Notes: generated by a model from the letters alone, not told the origin. 64,000 bases of DNA from Ralstonia wenshanensis (GCF_021173085.1 NZ_CP076413.1:2232001-2296000); one strand, 5' to 3'. Shown: positions 9,943-19,678, counted from the first letter of the stretch. Made by a program: numbers and translations.

Positions 9943-9957
9943 GTTCGAGTAGCGAAA
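9943..9957. promoter_or_regulatory. Third PcaR-like box, close to pcaR
   Basis: GTTCGAGTAGCGAAA, one base off the palindrome seen in the two tandem boxes 54-87 bp away. Being 54 bases before pcaR, it may serve autoregulation. The rest of the 318-bp gap (9694-10011) shows nothing else clear. Confidence 0.5.
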
Positions 9958-10011
9958 CCGGGGCAATGCCAGTAGTCTTGAGGCCACTGCACCGCTTTTG
10001 TCTTTCTTTGC

Positions 10012-10803
10012 ATGTCTGCTGCCGAACTGTCCACCGAAAAACCCAGCGATTCCTATGTCCAGTCCTTTGCGCGGGGGCTGTCCGTCATTCGCGCGTTCAA
10101 TGCCGAACGCCCGGAGCAGACGCTTTCGGAAGTCGCCGAGGCCACGGGCCTGACCCGCGCCGGCGCCCGCCGCATCCTGCTCACGCTGGTCAGCCTGGGT
10201 TATGTCAGCTTTGAAGGCCGCCTCTTCCGCCTCACGCCCAAGATTCTTGATCTCGGATTCGCCTACCTCACCTCGATGCCGTTCTGGAACCTGGCCGAGC
10301 CGGTGATGGAAGAGCTCGTGCAGACGGTGCACGAAAGTTGCTCTGCCTCGGTATTGGACGGGACGGAGATCGTCTACGTTCTGCGCGTGCCCACGCAAAA
10401 GATCATCGCGCTGAACCTGTCGGTCGGCAGCCGCCTGCCTGCGTTCTGTACGTCGATGGGCCGCGTGCTGCTGTCAGGCCTGCCCGAGGATCAGCTCGAC
10501 ATCGCACTGCGCGAATCGGACCGGCGGGCGCGCACGCAACGCACCATCACGGACGTCGACGCACTGAAGGAGGTCATAGCCGGCGTGCGCCAACAAGGTT
10601 GGGCGCTGGTCGACCAGGAACTGGAGGAAGGGCTGATTTCGCTGTCGGCGCCGATCCGCAATCGCGCGGGGGATATCATCGCCGCCATGAATATCAGCGG
10701 ACAGGCCAACCGGACTTCCGGCAAACAGATGACGAAGCAGTTTCTCGGTCCGCTGCAGCAGGCGGCCGAGCGTATTTCTGCCATGGTGCGGGTGCGGACC
10801 TGA
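10012..10803 (+). CDS. pcaR: IclR-family regulator of the pca genes
   Basis: 263 residues. N-terminal winged HTH at about 15-75 (SFARGLSVIRAFNAE, TLSEVAEATGLTRAGARRIL) is followed by the GAF-like IclR effector domain (SCSASVLDGTEIVYVLRV, LPAFCTSMGRVLLSG, GWALVDQELEEGLISLSAPI). The last motif is strongly conserved in the PcaR/PcaU/PobR branch. In relatives it senses 3-oxoadipate (PcaR) or protocatechuate (PcaU). It is divergent from pcaIJFBDC with three matching boxes between, so operon control is a well supported inference; ligand is not visible. Confidence 0.9.
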   Translation: MSAAELSTEKPSDSYVQSFARGLSVIRAFNAERPEQTLSEVAEATGLTRAGARRILLTLVSLGYVSFEGRLFRLTPKILDLGFAYLTSMPFWNLAEPVMEELVQTVHESCSASVLDGTEIVYVLRVPTQKIIALNLSVGSRLPAFCTSMGRVLLSGLPEDQLDIALRESDRRARTQRTITDVDALKEVIAGVRQQGWALVDQELEEGLISLSAPIRNRAGDIIAAMNISGQANRTSGKQMTKQFLGPLQQAAERISAMVRVRT

Positions 10804-10818
10804 CCTGAGTTAAAGGCC

Positions 10819-10837
10819 GCAGCGCCCAGTGCGCTGC
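10819..10837 (+). terminator. Hairpin after pcaR
   Basis: GCAGCGC-CCAGT-GCGCTGC, a perfect 7-bp stem with a 5-base loop, 16 bases after the stop. There is no T-run directly behind it (a T6 comes about 20 bases later), so terminator function is uncertain. Confidence 0.4.
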
Positions 10838-10893
10838 GCGCCTCGCATCCCGACAGTTTTTTCAATAAAATTGTGGCTCCGTGGGCAAAGAGG

Positions 10894-11472
10894 ATGTCTG
10901 TGACTCAACACACCGCCATTCACACCGGTCTGGATGTGAAAGGCCGCCAACGCCGGGCGCATGCTTCGTGCGTCCTGGCGCTTGCCCTGCCGTTGCTGTC
11001 CAGCCCTGTGTGGGCCCAATCGACCACGCTGGCGACGGCCATGCAGGAATTGACGCCGCTGGCCCGCATGCTGGTGGGCGCCGCCACAGGTCGCAGCACG
11101 GCCGCCGCCGGCGTGCCGGCCCTCACGGGCCCCGCGCGCAACGCAGACCGTGCCCTCGCTCAGGCCTGCGCTGAAATCAACCGCTTCACCCCCGTCCCGC
11201 TCGACCGCGAAACCTCGCTGGCGCAATGCTCGCTGGCGCAGAAGAAGAACCTCGTCTTCGTCATCACGCTAACCAACTACGCGGCGCACTCGGCCGCATC
11301 GCAAGGCTTTCGGCTGAATTTCGTGCCGATCCTGCAGAAGAACATCTGCAACAACGGCGACGTGCGCATCCTCACGCGCCTGGGCCTGAGCCTGGTCTAC
11401 CGCTATCGCGGCAACGACCACGAGACCGTCGGCGACGTGCCCATCAACGAATCGATCTGCGGCACCCTCTAA
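10894..11472 (+). CDS. Exported protein of unknown function (about 190 aa)
   Basis: I do not recognise this protein. A Sec signal is visible: basic start, then CVLALALPLLSSPVWAQS with a cleavage site after A-Q-S or W-A. The mature part has four Cys (ACAEINRF, AQCSLAQKK, NICNN, SICGTL), suggesting two disulfides in the periplasm, and a conserved-looking core VFVITLTNYAAHSAASQGFRLNFVPIL. Start choice is open: an AAAGAGG site directly abuts ATG 10894 and fits a GTG at 10900 better. The gene stands alone between pcaR and an ABC transporter. Confidence 0.6.
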   Translation: MSVTQHTAIHTGLDVKGRQRRAHASCVLALALPLLSSPVWAQSTTLATAMQELTPLARMLVGAATGRSTAAAGVPALTGPARNADRALAQACAEINRFTPVPLDRETSLAQCSLAQKKNLVFVITLTNYAAHSAASQGFRLNFVPILQKNICNNGDVRILTRLGLSLVYRYRGNDHETVGDVPINESICGTL

Positions 11473-11839
11473 GTCCACGCTCTGCCCCGGGAATCCCCTG
11501 ATGGAGCGCAGTCGGCTGCCATGTCATTAATGGCAGACAAAGTCTCATTTGATCCAACATCTGCCGGGCCTCTGCCTTGCTGCGCCAGCTTTACCCGGCT
11601 GCACGCATGCAACCCGACAACCCGAATATCCCGCCTGTGCACTGCACCCCGCCCTGCCTGCCAACCGCCATCTGCGCCGCATCGGCATGGACTATAGTTG
11701 GGCGTTCCGCTCGCCGTCATATGGTTATCCGAAGTCCGCGCATGCAAATCGCGCATACGCCGGTATGCTCGCGGGCGATCCTCGATTCGATCTCGAATCG
11801 CACACTGTTCACCACCGAAGTCGTCAAGGAGGAAATCCG
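11473..11839. other. Leader and promoter region of the amino-acid ABC operon
   Basis: A 367-bp gap. Just after the previous gene is a CTGCCAT-N7-ATGGCAG hairpin (11516-11536) without a T-run. A perfect palindrome lies at 11783-11800 (listed separately). A GTCAAGGAGGAAATCCG ribosome site precedes the binding-protein start. No clear sigma70 boxes could be fixed. Confidence 0.4.
11783..11800. promoter_or_regulatory. Perfect palindrome upstream of the amino-acid ABC operon
   Basis: CGATTCGA-TC-TCGAATCG, 8-bp arms with a 2-bp centre, 40 bases before the first gene. An operator for an unknown regulator, or part of the leader RNA. Confidence 0.4.
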
Positions 11840-12685
11840 ATGAAAACAAACCGACGTCTGACGCAATTTGCAGGTGCCGCCATCCTGGCTGCGGCAACCC
11901 TGGTCGCCGCCACTGCGCACGCTGATCAAGTTTCCGACATCAAGAAGAAGGGCGAGCTTGTCTGCGGCGTGCTCGGCACCGACGAGCCGTTCAGCTTCCT
12001 GAAGGACCCGATGAGCCGCGAGATCGTCGGCTACGACGTCGACATGTGCGACGCCATCGCCAAGAGCCTGGGCGTGAAGCCCGTGCTCAAGCAGCTGGCC
12101 GTGGCCGCCCGCCTGCCCGAACTGCAGCAAGGCCGCGTCGACCTGCTGGCCGCCTCGCTCACGCACAACAAGGAGCGCGAAGCGCAGATCGACTTCTCGG
12201 TGTCGACGTTCATCACCGGCCAGAAGGCCATGGTGAAGAAAAGCAGCGGCATCACGTCGCTCGCCCAGCTTGATGGCAAGAAGCTGCTGACGGTCAAGGG
12301 CTCGACCATGGAAGCCAACATCGCCAAGACCATCAAGAACGCCGATGTGGTCTCGTTCGACAACAGCCCCCAGGCACTGCTGGCCCTGCAGCAAGGCAAG
12401 GGCGTCGCCTACGTGAACGACGAAACCACGTTGATCGGCAACATGGCCAAGATGGGCCCGGCCGCCAAGGATTACGCGCTGCTGCCGCAAAACCTGTCGA
12501 CCGAACACCTCGCACTGGGTATCCGCAAGGGCGAGCCGGCCTTCAAGAAGCAGGTGGATGACGTGCTGCTCGGCATGGAAAAGAGCGGCGAGGCACAGAA
12601 GCTGTTCGACAAGTGGTTCGGCCCGAACACGAAGATGGCCTTCCCGCAGCGCACCTTCAAGATCTCTACCGACAAGATCGATTAA
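11840..12685 (+). CDS. Polar amino-acid ABC transporter, periplasmic binding protein
   Basis: 281 residues with a Sec signal (MKTNRRLTQFAGAAILAAA..., cleaved after AHA) and a family-3 solute-binding domain: IKKKGELVCGVLGTDEPFSF at the start of the mature protein, REIVGYDVDMCDAIAKSLG, and the LQQGRVDLLAASLTHNKERE hinge segment. Such proteins bind Glu/Asp/Gln or related amino acids; the exact ligand cannot be read. A strong AAGGAGG site precedes the ATG. First of four co-directional genes that make a complete importer. Confidence 0.85.
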   Translation: MKTNRRLTQFAGAAILAAATLVAATAHADQVSDIKKKGELVCGVLGTDEPFSFLKDPMSREIVGYDVDMCDAIAKSLGVKPVLKQLAVAARLPELQQGRVDLLAASLTHNKEREAQIDFSVSTFITGQKAMVKKSSGITSLAQLDGKKLLTVKGSTMEANIAKTIKNADVVSFDNSPQALLALQQGKGVAYVNDETTLIGNMAKMGPAAKDYALLPQNLSTEHLALGIRKGEPAFKKQVDDVLLGMEKSGEAQKLFDKWFGPNTKMAFPQRTFKISTDKID

Positions 12686-12733
12686 TCGTTAAAGGTCGGG
12701 CCGCCCAGACGCCGTTCTGGGCGGTGAATCTCC

Positions 12734-13429
12734 ATGCCCCATTTTGATTTGTCGATGCTGCTCTCTGGGCAGTATCACCAGTGGCTTGTCAGCGGTTTCT
12801 TCCTGTCGATCAAGCTCTCCGTGCTGGCCTTCGTGCTGGCTCTTCCGCTTGCCATCGTGGTGGCGCTGCTGCGCCTGTCGCCCGCCGCACCGCTGCGCGG
12901 CATCGGCCAGACGTTCGTCGAAGCCATCCGCAACGTGCCGCTGCTCGCCCACATGCTGTTCTGGTATTTCGGCGCGCCGCAGATCCTGCCGGAGTTCATC
13001 CGGGATTGGCTCTACAGCATGAACTACGAGGCCGCGAGCGCGGTCATTGCGCTCGTGCTCTATACGGCCGCGTACATGGCGGAAGACATCCGCAGCGGCA
13101 TCCGCTCGATCCCGAAGGAACAGCTTGAAGCCAGCCGCGCGCTCGGGCTCTCGTTCCTGCAGGCCATGCGCTTGGTGGTGCTGCCGCAATCGCTGCGCGT
13201 GACGGTACCGCCGCTGGTCAGCCAAACGTTGAACCTGTGGAAGAACTCCAGCATCGCCATGGTTATCGGCGTGGCCGAGTTGATGTACCAGGCTCAGCAG
13301 GTGGAGTCCGCCACCTTCCGCGGCTTTGAGGCGTTTGCGTTTGCCACTGCCGCCTATCTGACCATCTCGATTGCGATCACGGTGTTCTCCGCCTGGTATC
13401 AGCATCGCTACCCCGTCCGGACGCTGTAG
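12734..13429 (+). CDS. Polar amino-acid ABC transporter, permease 1
   Basis: 231-residue inner-membrane permease of the His/Glu/Gln/Arg/opine family, about five membrane helices. The cytoplasmic EAA loop is visible as EQLEASRALGLSFLQAMRLVVLPQSLR. N-terminal half contains FVEAIRNVPLLAHMLFWYFGAP. Ends two bases before the second permease, indicating an operon and a heterodimeric channel. Confidence 0.9.
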   Translation: MPHFDLSMLLSGQYHQWLVSGFFLSIKLSVLAFVLALPLAIVVALLRLSPAAPLRGIGQTFVEAIRNVPLLAHMLFWYFGAPQILPEFIRDWLYSMNYEAASAVIALVLYTAAYMAEDIRSGIRSIPKEQLEASRALGLSFLQAMRLVVLPQSLRVTVPPLVSQTLNLWKNSSIAMVIGVAELMYQAQQVESATFRGFEAFAFATAAYLTISIAITVFSAWYQHRYPVRTL

Positions 13430-13431
13430 CC

Positions 13432-14124
13432 ATGCTCGATCTCATTCAAACCTACGGTATCTATTACCTGATCGGCCAATACCCCAACGGGCCGCTGGGC
13501 GGGTTGGCGCTGACGTTCCTGCTGGCGTCTGCCGGCCTCGTGCTTGCGCTGCCGATGGGCATCATCCTGGGCCTGTGCCGCGTGAGCCCGATTGCCGCGC
13601 TGCGCTGGCCGGCCACCGCGCTCGTCTATATCGTGCGCGGCACGCCGCTGCTGATGGTGATCTTCTGGGCGTACTTCCTGCTGCCATCCGTCACCGGCCA
13701 GCGCACCGACCAGTTCAGCACCATGCTGACCGCGCTGGTGATTTTCGACGGCGCCTATCTGGCGGAGATCGTGCGCGCGGGCATCCAGGCGTTGCCGCGC
13801 GGGCAGATGGAGAGCGCCCGCTCGCTCGGCCTGTCGTACATGCAGGCGATGCGCCGGGTGATCCTGCCGCAGGCGCTGCGCAACATGCTGCCGTCGCTGG
13901 TCAACCAGCTTGTCTCGACCATCAAGGAAACCTCGCTCGGTTACATCATCAGCCTGCCCGAGGTGTCGTTCGTGGCGGGGCAGATCAGCACCGCCGTGAT
14001 GGTCAAATCCGCCGAGGTGTACGGCCTGCTCGGCATCAGCTACTTCATCATGTGCTTTAGCCTCACGCGCGTGGCGTTTTACCTGGAGCGCCGCCTCGCG
14101 GCACGCGCTCCATCCAAACCATGA
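13432..14124 (+). CDS. Polar amino-acid ABC transporter, permease 2
   Basis: 230-residue partner permease; EAA loop [26 protein letters not shown] and the [16 protein letters not shown] segment typical of GltK/GlnP proteins. Its stop overlaps the ATP-binding gene start by ATGA. Inner membrane. Confidence 0.9.
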   Translation: MLDLIQTYGIYYLIGQYPNGPLGGLALTFLLASAGLVLALPMGIILGLCRVSPIAALRWPATALVYIVRGTPLLMVIFWAYFLLPSVTGQRTDQFSTMLTALVIFDGAYLAEIVRAGIQALPRGQMESARSLGLSYMQAMRRVILPQALRNMLPSLVNQLVSTIKETSLGYIISLPEVSFVAGQISTAVMVKSAEVYGLLGISYFIMCFSLTRVAFYLERRLAARAPSKP

Positions 14125-14870
14125 ACATGATCACGATCGAACACGTCGACAAGTGGTACGGCGATTACCACGCGCTGGTCGACATCAACGAAACCGTTGC
14201 CAAGGGTGAAGTGGTGGTGGTGTGCGGGCCGTCGGGCTCGGGCAAGTCGACGCTTATCCGGACGCTGAACCGGCTCGAAGCCATTCAGAAAGGCCGCATC
14301 GTCGTGAACGGCCACGAGGTGCATGCACCGGGCGTGGACGTCAACCAACTGCGCAGCGGCATCGGCTTCGTGTTCCAGCAGTTCAACCTGTTTCCGCACC
14401 TGACCGTCATGCAGAACTGCACGCTGGCGCCGGTGCAACTCAAGCGCATGGCACCGCAGGAAGCGAAGGACTTTGCGATGAGTCTGCTCGAACGCGTAGG
14501 GCTGCCGCACAAGGCCGGCGCCTACCCTGGTGAGCTGTCGGGCGGGCAACAGCAGCGCGTGGCCATCGCGCGCGCCCTGGCCATGAAGCCGCCCGTCATG
14601 CTGTTTGACGAGCCGACGTCCGCGCTGGACCCGGAGATGGTGAACGAAGTGCTGCTGGTCATGAAGGACCTCGCCCGCGACGGCATGACCATGGTGTGCG
14701 TCACGCACGAAATGGGCTTCGCGCGCGAAGTGGCCGACCGCGTCCTGTTCATGGACCAGGGCCAGGTGCTGGAACGCGCCACGCCCGAAGATTTCTTCCA
14801 GCGCCCGCAACACCCGCGCGCACAACGCTTCCTGGCCGACATCCGCTCGCCCTGGAGCGAACCCGCCTGA
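14121..14870 (+). CDS. Polar amino-acid ABC transporter, ATP-binding protein
   Basis: 249 residues. Walker [11 protein letters not shown]-loop [17 protein letters not shown], signature [16 protein letters not shown], Walker [15 protein letters not shown] and the switch His in VTHEMGFA are all present. Closest to GltL/GlnQ-type ATPases. Last gene of the operon; a strong bidirectional terminator follows. Confidence 0.95.
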   Translation: MNMITIEHVDKWYGDYHALVDINETVAKGEVVVVCGPSGSGKSTLIRTLNRLEAIQKGRIVVNGHEVHAPGVDVNQLRSGIGFVFQQFNLFPHLTVMQNCTLAPVQLKRMAPQEAKDFAMSLLERVGLPHKAGAYPGELSGGQQQRVAIARALAMKPPVMLFDEPTSALDPEMVNEVLLVMKDLARDGMTMVCVTHEMGFAREVADRVLFMDQGQVLERATPEDFFQRPQHPRAQRFLADIRSPWSEPA

Positions 14871-14893
14871 ACCTTCAGGCAGCGAGCAAACAA

Positions 14894-14918
14894 AAACGGG
14901 GGACACAGTCCCCCGTTT
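14894..14918. terminator. Bidirectional terminator between convergent genes
   Basis: AAACGGGGGA-CACAG-TCCCCCGTTT: perfect 10-bp stem, 5-base loop, A-rich on one side and T-rich on the other, between the ABC ATPase gene and the oppositely directed binding-protein gene. Confidence 0.85.
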
Positions 14919-14942
14919 GCTTTGCATGCGCGATGACGCCGC

Positions 14943-15866
14943 TTACTGAATGGCCTTGTCGTTCGGGTGTGCGTACAGCTCCTTCATGCCGGCCGTCATC
15001 GGGTAGTTCAGGTTCAGGCCCTTCGGCGGAATCGGCGACAGGAACCACTTCTTGTACAGATCGTTCGCCTTGCCCGACTTCATCAGGTCGGCGATCACGT
15101 CGTCAGCCACTTTCTTGAATGCCGGATCGTCCTTGCGCATCATGCAAGCGTAGGTTTCGGTCTGCAGCGGCTTGCCTGTGACAACCCAGTCAGCCTGGTT
15201 CTTGGCCTTGGTGCGCTCGCCATACAGCAGCGGCTCGTCCATCACAAACGCCACGGCGCGGCCCGATTCCAGCGTCAGGAACGCCTGTCCGTGATCCTTC
15301 GCGAGGATCAGGTTCATCTTGTCGGCATCCTTGGCTTCACCGTTCATCTTCTGGAGGATGCGGTCTTCGGTCGTGCCGGCGGTGGTGACCACGGTCTTGC
15401 CCTTCAGGTCCGGGAAATCCTTGATGCCCGAATCCTTCTTCACCAGCATCAGCATGCCGTAGATGAAGATGTTGTTGGAGAACGCCACCTGCTTCTGGCG
15501 CTCGAGGTTGTTGGTGGTCGAGCCGCACTCGAAGTCGATCGTGCCGTTCTGCAGCAGCGAGATGCGGTTCTGCGACGTAATCGGCGTGAGCTTGACCTGC
15601 AGCTTCTTGCCCACCGTCTTTTCCACACCCGCCACGATCATGTTGGAGATCTCTTGCGAATAGCCGGTGATGGTGTTCGCGTCAGCCTGATACGAGAACG
15701 GAATCGACGACTCGCGATAGCCCACCGAGATCACGCCCGACTGCTTGATCTTGGCCAGCGTGTCGGTCGACTGCGCCTGCGCGCCGGTCGACAGCACTGC
15801 CAGTGCGCCGGCCGCAGCTAGCGTCAGGCCACACAGAATACGTTTGGTCGAATGCAAGGTCTTCAT
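14943..15866 (-). CDS. Orphan amino-acid (Glu/Asp type) periplasmic binding protein
   Basis: 307 residues, Sec signal cleaved after AQA, then a family-3 binding domain. The layout matches GltI/AatJ-type glutamate/aspartate binders: TLAKIKQSGVISVGYRESSI, VKLTPITSQNRISLLQNGTIDFECGSTTNN, and the C-terminal FLSPIPPKGLNLNYPMTAGM. The start ATG follows an AGGAGGGG site. No permease or ATPase accompanies it; it may serve the neighbouring transporter or one elsewhere. Neighbour on the other side is a D-amino-acid dehydrogenase. Confidence 0.85.
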   Translation of the reverse strand: MKTLHSTKRILCGLTLAAAGALAVLSTGAQAQSTDTLAKIKQSGVISVGYRESSIPFSYQADANTITGYSQEISNMIVAGVEKTVGKKLQVKLTPITSQNRISLLQNGTIDFECGSTTNNLERQKQVAFSNNIFIYGMLMLVKKDSGIKDFPDLKGKTVVTTAGTTEDRILQKMNGEAKDADKMNLILAKDHGQAFLTLESGRAVAFVMDEPLLYGERTKAKNQADWVVTGKPLQTETYACMMRKDDPAFKKVADDVIADLMKSGKANDLYKKWFLSPIPPKGLNLNYPMTAGMKELYAHPNDKAIQ

Positions 15867-15978
15867 GCTTCCCCTCCTATGGGTGTGTTCGCTCCAGACT
15901 ACTTGGGTTACCAATGGGCTCGGGCCAGATACGCATCATCGGGCCTGCGCGCTCGGTCTTTTGAATCTCGTTCTTGTG

Positions 15979-17247
15979 TCACGCGGCAAGCGCGTACGGC
16001 ACTGGGGAAATCGCGGGCTTGCGGCCAGCAATCAGATCGGCCAACAAGCCTGCACTGCCCAGCGCCAGCGTAAAGCCCAGCGCGCCGTGGCCCACGTTCA
16101 ACCACAACCCTTGCACCGGCGATGGGCCCACCACCGGCACGCCTGTTGGCGTTGCGGGCCGCATGCCGGCCCAGGGGGCAGCATCGGCACCCGCGTCATT
16201 GGCGCGCATGGCACCCGGAAACAGCGCGCGCGTTTCGTCATACAGCGTCTGCGCACGGCGCGTATCCAGCGCCGTTGACCAGCCCACCAAATCAGCCATG
16301 CCCGCCACACGCAGCGTCTGGCCGATACGGGCATAAACGATTTTGCGCGCCGCATCCGTCACGCTGATCACCGGGGCAACATCGCCCGCCTCCAGCGGCA
16401 GGCTGATGCTGTAACCCTTCAGCGGATACAGGCCGGGGTCGATGCGCAATGGGCTGAGCAGCTTGGCGCTGGTCACGCCCGCTGCCATCACCACCGCATC
16501 GGCGGCAACCTGTTCGCCATCGGCCAGTTTGAGACCACGCACTCGGCGGCCTTCGGTCCACAACGCATCCACGCCGGTATTGAAGCGCAGCGTCACGTTC
16601 GGCATCGCGCGCAACCTGTCGAACAAGCCGACGCAGAGTTGATGGCAATCCGCCACGTCTTCGTCCGGCGTGTAGATGGCGCCGACGATCTGGTCGCGTA
16701 CGCCGGCAAGCGCGGGCTCGTGGGCGACAGCCTCATCGGCGGACAACGCATGCTGCTCGCAGCCGAGCGTGGCCTGATAGCCGACCTGGGCGCGGGCAGA
16801 TTCAAACGCCGCAGCCTCGCGATGCACCACCAGCTTGCCGCGACGCGCAAAGCTAAACGCCAGATCCGGCAGCGCCTCCCGCAGCGCTTCCATGCGGGCG
16901 CGGCTGTAGAACGACAACGCGAGCAGCTCGCGCGTGGTGCGATCGGCACGGTCGCGATTGCAGGCCGCGATAAAGCGCAGCCCCCAGCGCAGCAACGCCG
17001 GGTCCAGAGACGGCTTCAGGCGCAGCGGCGAATCACGGCGCAGCAGCCAGCCCGGCACATGCGAAAGCACGCCGGGGCCGGCCAGCGGCGCCACATAGCT
17101 GTAGCTCAACTGGCCGCCGTTGGCGTAACTGGTGCCCTCGCCCGGGCCCGGATGGCGCTCGACCAGGGTGACCTGATGGCCTTCCTGGGCCAGCGCATGG
17201 GCCGTGCTGATGCCGATGATGCCGGCGCCGACTACTGCTATTTGCAT
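15979..17247 (-). CDS. dadA: D-amino acid dehydrogenase (DadA family)
   Basis: 422-residue FAD protein that oxidises D-amino acids to 2-oxo acids, passing electrons to the respiratory chain. N-terminal VVGAGIIGISTAHALAQEGH nucleotide fold, GTSYANGGQLSYSYVAPLAGPG motif characteristic of DadA, and C-terminal GMRPATPTGVPVVGPSPVQG plus LNVGHGALGFTLALGSA. Peripheral inner-membrane location is known for the family. No alanine racemase is next to it, so this may be one of several DadA paralogues. Confidence 0.85.
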   Translation of the reverse strand: MQIAVVGAGIIGISTAHALAQEGHQVTLVERHPGPGEGTSYANGGQLSYSYVAPLAGPGVLSHVPGWLLRRDSPLRLKPSLDPALLRWGLRFIAACNRDRADRTTRELLALSFYSRARMEALREALPDLAFSFARRGKLVVHREAAAFESARAQVGYQATLGCEQHALSADEAVAHEPALAGVRDQIVGAIYTPDEDVADCHQLCVGLFDRLRAMPNVTLRFNTGVDALWTEGRRVRGLKLADGEQVAADAVVMAAGVTSAKLLSPLRIDPGLYPLKGYSISLPLEAGDVAPVISVTDAARKIVYARIGQTLRVAGMADLVGWSTALDTRRAQTLYDETRALFPGAMRANDAGADAAPWAGMRPATPTGVPVVGPSPVQGLWLNVGHGALGFTLALGSAGLLADLIAGRKPAISPVPYALAA

Positions 17248-17381
17248 GAAGAAGCTGCACGTTTTGGAATGTCGGGTGCAGCTTAAGGAGCCCGGCGGTG
17301 GTTCGGCAAATGCGGAGTTGTTGGGGGGGATGTTGTGGGGCTATGGGTTGGTCTTCGGTTTGGATTCCCGGCGATCAGCCG

Positions 17382-17702
17382 TTAGCGTGGCTCCCCACGC
17401 GGGAAGGCAGGAGGCGCCAGCATACTGGCCGTGAAACACGGAGCGTTTTCCTCTCCGCGCAAGGCAAGCAAGCGTGCAGCAATGGCTTTTCCTTGCCCCA
17501 CCGCCGCCGCAACGGCAGCATCGGCTGAATCGAACTCCGCCGAGGCGTTATGAAAACGCTCCAGGCTCGGATAGATCATTGCCTCATTCTCGCGTGTGCA
17601 GACGAAGCCGGTGTATGAATAACCGAGCCGCCCTCTACTGCCCGGCACAACCAGCACGTGTATCGCACAGCCATAGAAGTGTTGAATCCGCCATCCCCGC
17701 AT
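17382..17702 (-). CDS. Small hypothetical protein (106 aa)
   Basis: Starts MRGWRIQHFYGCAIHVLVVP; the second of two adjacent ATGs is used because an AGGAGG site lies 5 bases before it. Contains a central GYSYTGFVCTRE strand-like segment and an Ala-rich helix (DSADAAVAAAVGQGKAIAARLLAL). Its plan (Y-G entry, sheet, then Ala-rich helix) resembles the protein at 403-696, and both may belong to one small-protein family of unknown role in Burkholderiaceae. No signal peptide. Confidence 0.55.
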   Translation of the reverse strand: MRGWRIQHFYGCAIHVLVVPGSRGRLGYSYTGFVCTRENEAMIYPSLERFHNASAEFDSADAAVAAAVGQGKAIAARLLALRGEENAPCFTASMLAPPAFPRGEPR

Positions 17703-17802
17703 CATTTCCTCCTTCCTCTATCTCGTCGACGCCCCAATATCGCTGCCCTGAGCCTACGGGCCGCCGCTCGCACCGTGTACGGTGCCGAATGGCCCGGCGG
17801 TG

Positions 17803-18039
17803 CTAGCAAGGCAAGAGCAGGCATCGGCCTGACCAAGGCCATTTGTAGCCCGTGACATCCGTGTACCAGGCCGCCAGATAACCGTCCGCATTCATCACAT
17901 CGAACATCACGGCGGCAAAGACGGCGACGGCAAGAACGCCCATCAGAATCTGGGCCAGCGGGGTACCGTCAGAGCGATCGTCTTCGTGCAACTCTTCTCG
18001 ACCTTCCTCGTCAGTTCTGTGCGTGACGCCTGCCACCAT
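17803..18039 (-). CDS. Possible small one-helix membrane protein (78 aa)
   Basis: An acidic N-terminal third (RTDEEGREELHEDDRSD) is followed by one clear membrane helix (LAQILMGVLAVAVFAAVMF) and a Trp/Tyr-rich end. A weak GGAG lies 8 bases before the ATG. No homologue recognised. Coding is plausible from the amphipathic layout, but the gene could be spurious. Confidence 0.4.
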   Translation of the reverse strand: MVAGVTHRTDEEGREELHEDDRSDGTPLAQILMGVLAVAVFAAVMFDVMNADGYLAAWYTDVTGYKWPWSGRCLLLPC

Positions 18040-18124
18040 GCCGTCAGCTCCATTTCATACGGTCACCATTCAGGTCGGCCCTCAAAGCACAGCGCAACAC
18101 CAGCGCGCTTTGCGCCTGCGTGTT

Positions 18125-19678
18125 CTAGGCAACCTGAAAATGCTTCACGGACTCCGCAAGCAGGCAGCCTTGCTCTTCCAGTGCCTGCGATGCGGCTGCC
18201 GCCTCTTCCACCAGCGCTGCATTGCGCTGCGTCATCTGGTCCATTTCCGAGACGGCCGTATGGATCTGGGCAATACCCTGGCTCTGCTCGGCGCTGGCAG
18301 ATGCAATGTCCTCGATCAGCCGCGTGACGTTAGCCACGGCAGTGGTCACGGATCGCATGGTTTGCCCCGCACGCCCCACGGCAACGTCACCTTCGCGCAC
18401 ATGCTCAAGCGACGATTCGATCAACCCCTTGATTTCCTTGGCCGCAGAAGACGACCGCTGCGCAAGCGTGCGCACTTCGCTGGCAACCACCGCAAAGCCG
18501 CGCCCCTGCTCACCGGCACGCGCGGCCTCCACCGCTGCGTTGAGCGCGAGGATGTTCGTCTGGAACGCGATCCCCTCGATAAGCGCGGTGATCTCGTTGA
18601 TGCGCACCGAGCCCGCGCTGATCTTGCCCATGGTCTGGACCATGTTGTCCACCTCGTCGCTGCCTTGTTCGGCAACGTCAGAGGCATTGAGCGCCAGCGT
18701 GGCAGCCTCTCGCGCATTGGCGGCGTTCTGCTGCACTGTCGTCGTCAGCTCTTCCACGCTGGAGGCCACCTCTTCCAGTGCAGAGGCCTGTTCTTCCGTG
18801 CGGCTCGACAAATCAACGTTGCCACTGGCGATCTGGCTGGAGCCGGCAGAAACCGACTGCGCCACATCGCCCACACGGCCGATGAGCACCCCCAGGCCCT
18901 GGCAGATCTGTTTCATTGAAGACAGCACGCTGCCACTGGGCGCGATCCTGAACGCGTCCTGTTCGCGGAAATCGCCGGCGGCAATGCGGGTGGCAATGGC
19001 TGCCAGACTTGAGGGCTCCGCCCCGAGTGCGCCCAACACGCTGCGTGCAATGGCAATACCCAGCACACCGGCTGCCGCAAACGCAAACAGCCCTGCCGCC
19101 ACGGCTATCCACATGGCTGTGGTCGCATACGCCTGTGCCGACTCCACTGCAGCAGCAGAGCGAGTGGAGACGAATGCGTTGTACGCTTGCACCGCCTTAT
19201 CCAGCGCGTGCAGCAGCGGGATGCAGTCCCGGTTGATCATCTGGATCGCATCGTCGCGGTGGCCCGTCTGCGCCAACCTTGTGATCTCAAGCGCGACGGG
19301 ACCGTACTTGTTTTCCACCGCACGGATGGCACCTACCAACGCGCGAGCCTCGTCAGATGAATCCGGTCCGTTCCGGGTTTCGTCTTCAAGGCGTGTGAGA
19401 TGTGCCTGCACGCCAGCATGGGCCTTGGCAACCGCCTCAGCCGCATCACGCCGGCCCGCTTCGGTGTCTGCCAGCACGAGGTTGCGGGCGGCCACGGCCC
19501 GCTGCTCGACATCCACCTGCACCTCGGCCACCAGCTTCGACCGTAGGTAAAGCCCGGTTTCAAAATTCCCGAACTTCGTGCTCAGTGCGTTCAACTGATA
19601 GCACGCCATGCCAGCCATGATTGCCACCAGAGCTGCGAGTGCCGCGAACGCGGAAAATAGTTGTGTCTTGACCTTCAT
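18125..19678 (-). CDS. Methyl-accepting chemotaxis protein
   Basis: 517 residues: N-terminal membrane helix (about 8-28), a four-helix-bundle periplasmic ligand domain (about 30-185), second membrane helix (about 187-210), HAMP, and the cytoplasmic signalling domain. The latter's hairpin tip contains [20 protein letters not shown] and [19 protein letters not shown]. It ends SVKHFQVA, so it lacks the NWETF-type CheR-binding tail. Ligand unknown. It controls the flagellar motor through CheA/CheW, which are not in the window. Confidence 0.9.
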   Translation of the reverse strand: MKVKTQLFSAFAALAALVAIMAGMACYQLNALSTKFGNFETGLYLRSKLVAEVQVDVEQRAVAARNLVLADTEAGRRDAAEAVAKAHAGVQAHLTRLEDETRNGPDSSDEARALVGAIRAVENKYGPVALEITRLAQTGHRDDAIQMINRDCIPLLHALDKAVQAYNAFVSTRSAAAVESAQAYATTAMWIAVAAGLFAFAAAGVLGIAIARSVLGALGAEPSSLAAIATRIAAGDFREQDAFRIAPSGSVLSSMKQICQGLGVLIGRVGDVAQSVSAGSSQIASGNVDLSSRTEEQASALEEVASSVEELTTTVQQNAANAREAATLALNASDVAEQGSDEVDNMVQTMGKISAGSVRINEITALIEGIAFQTNILALNAAVEAARAGEQGRGFAVVASEVRTLAQRSSSAAKEIKGLIESSLEHVREGDVAVGRAGQTMRSVTTAVANVTRLIEDIASASAEQSQGIAQIHTAVSEMDQMTQRNAALVEEAAAASQALEEQGCLLAESVKHFQVA

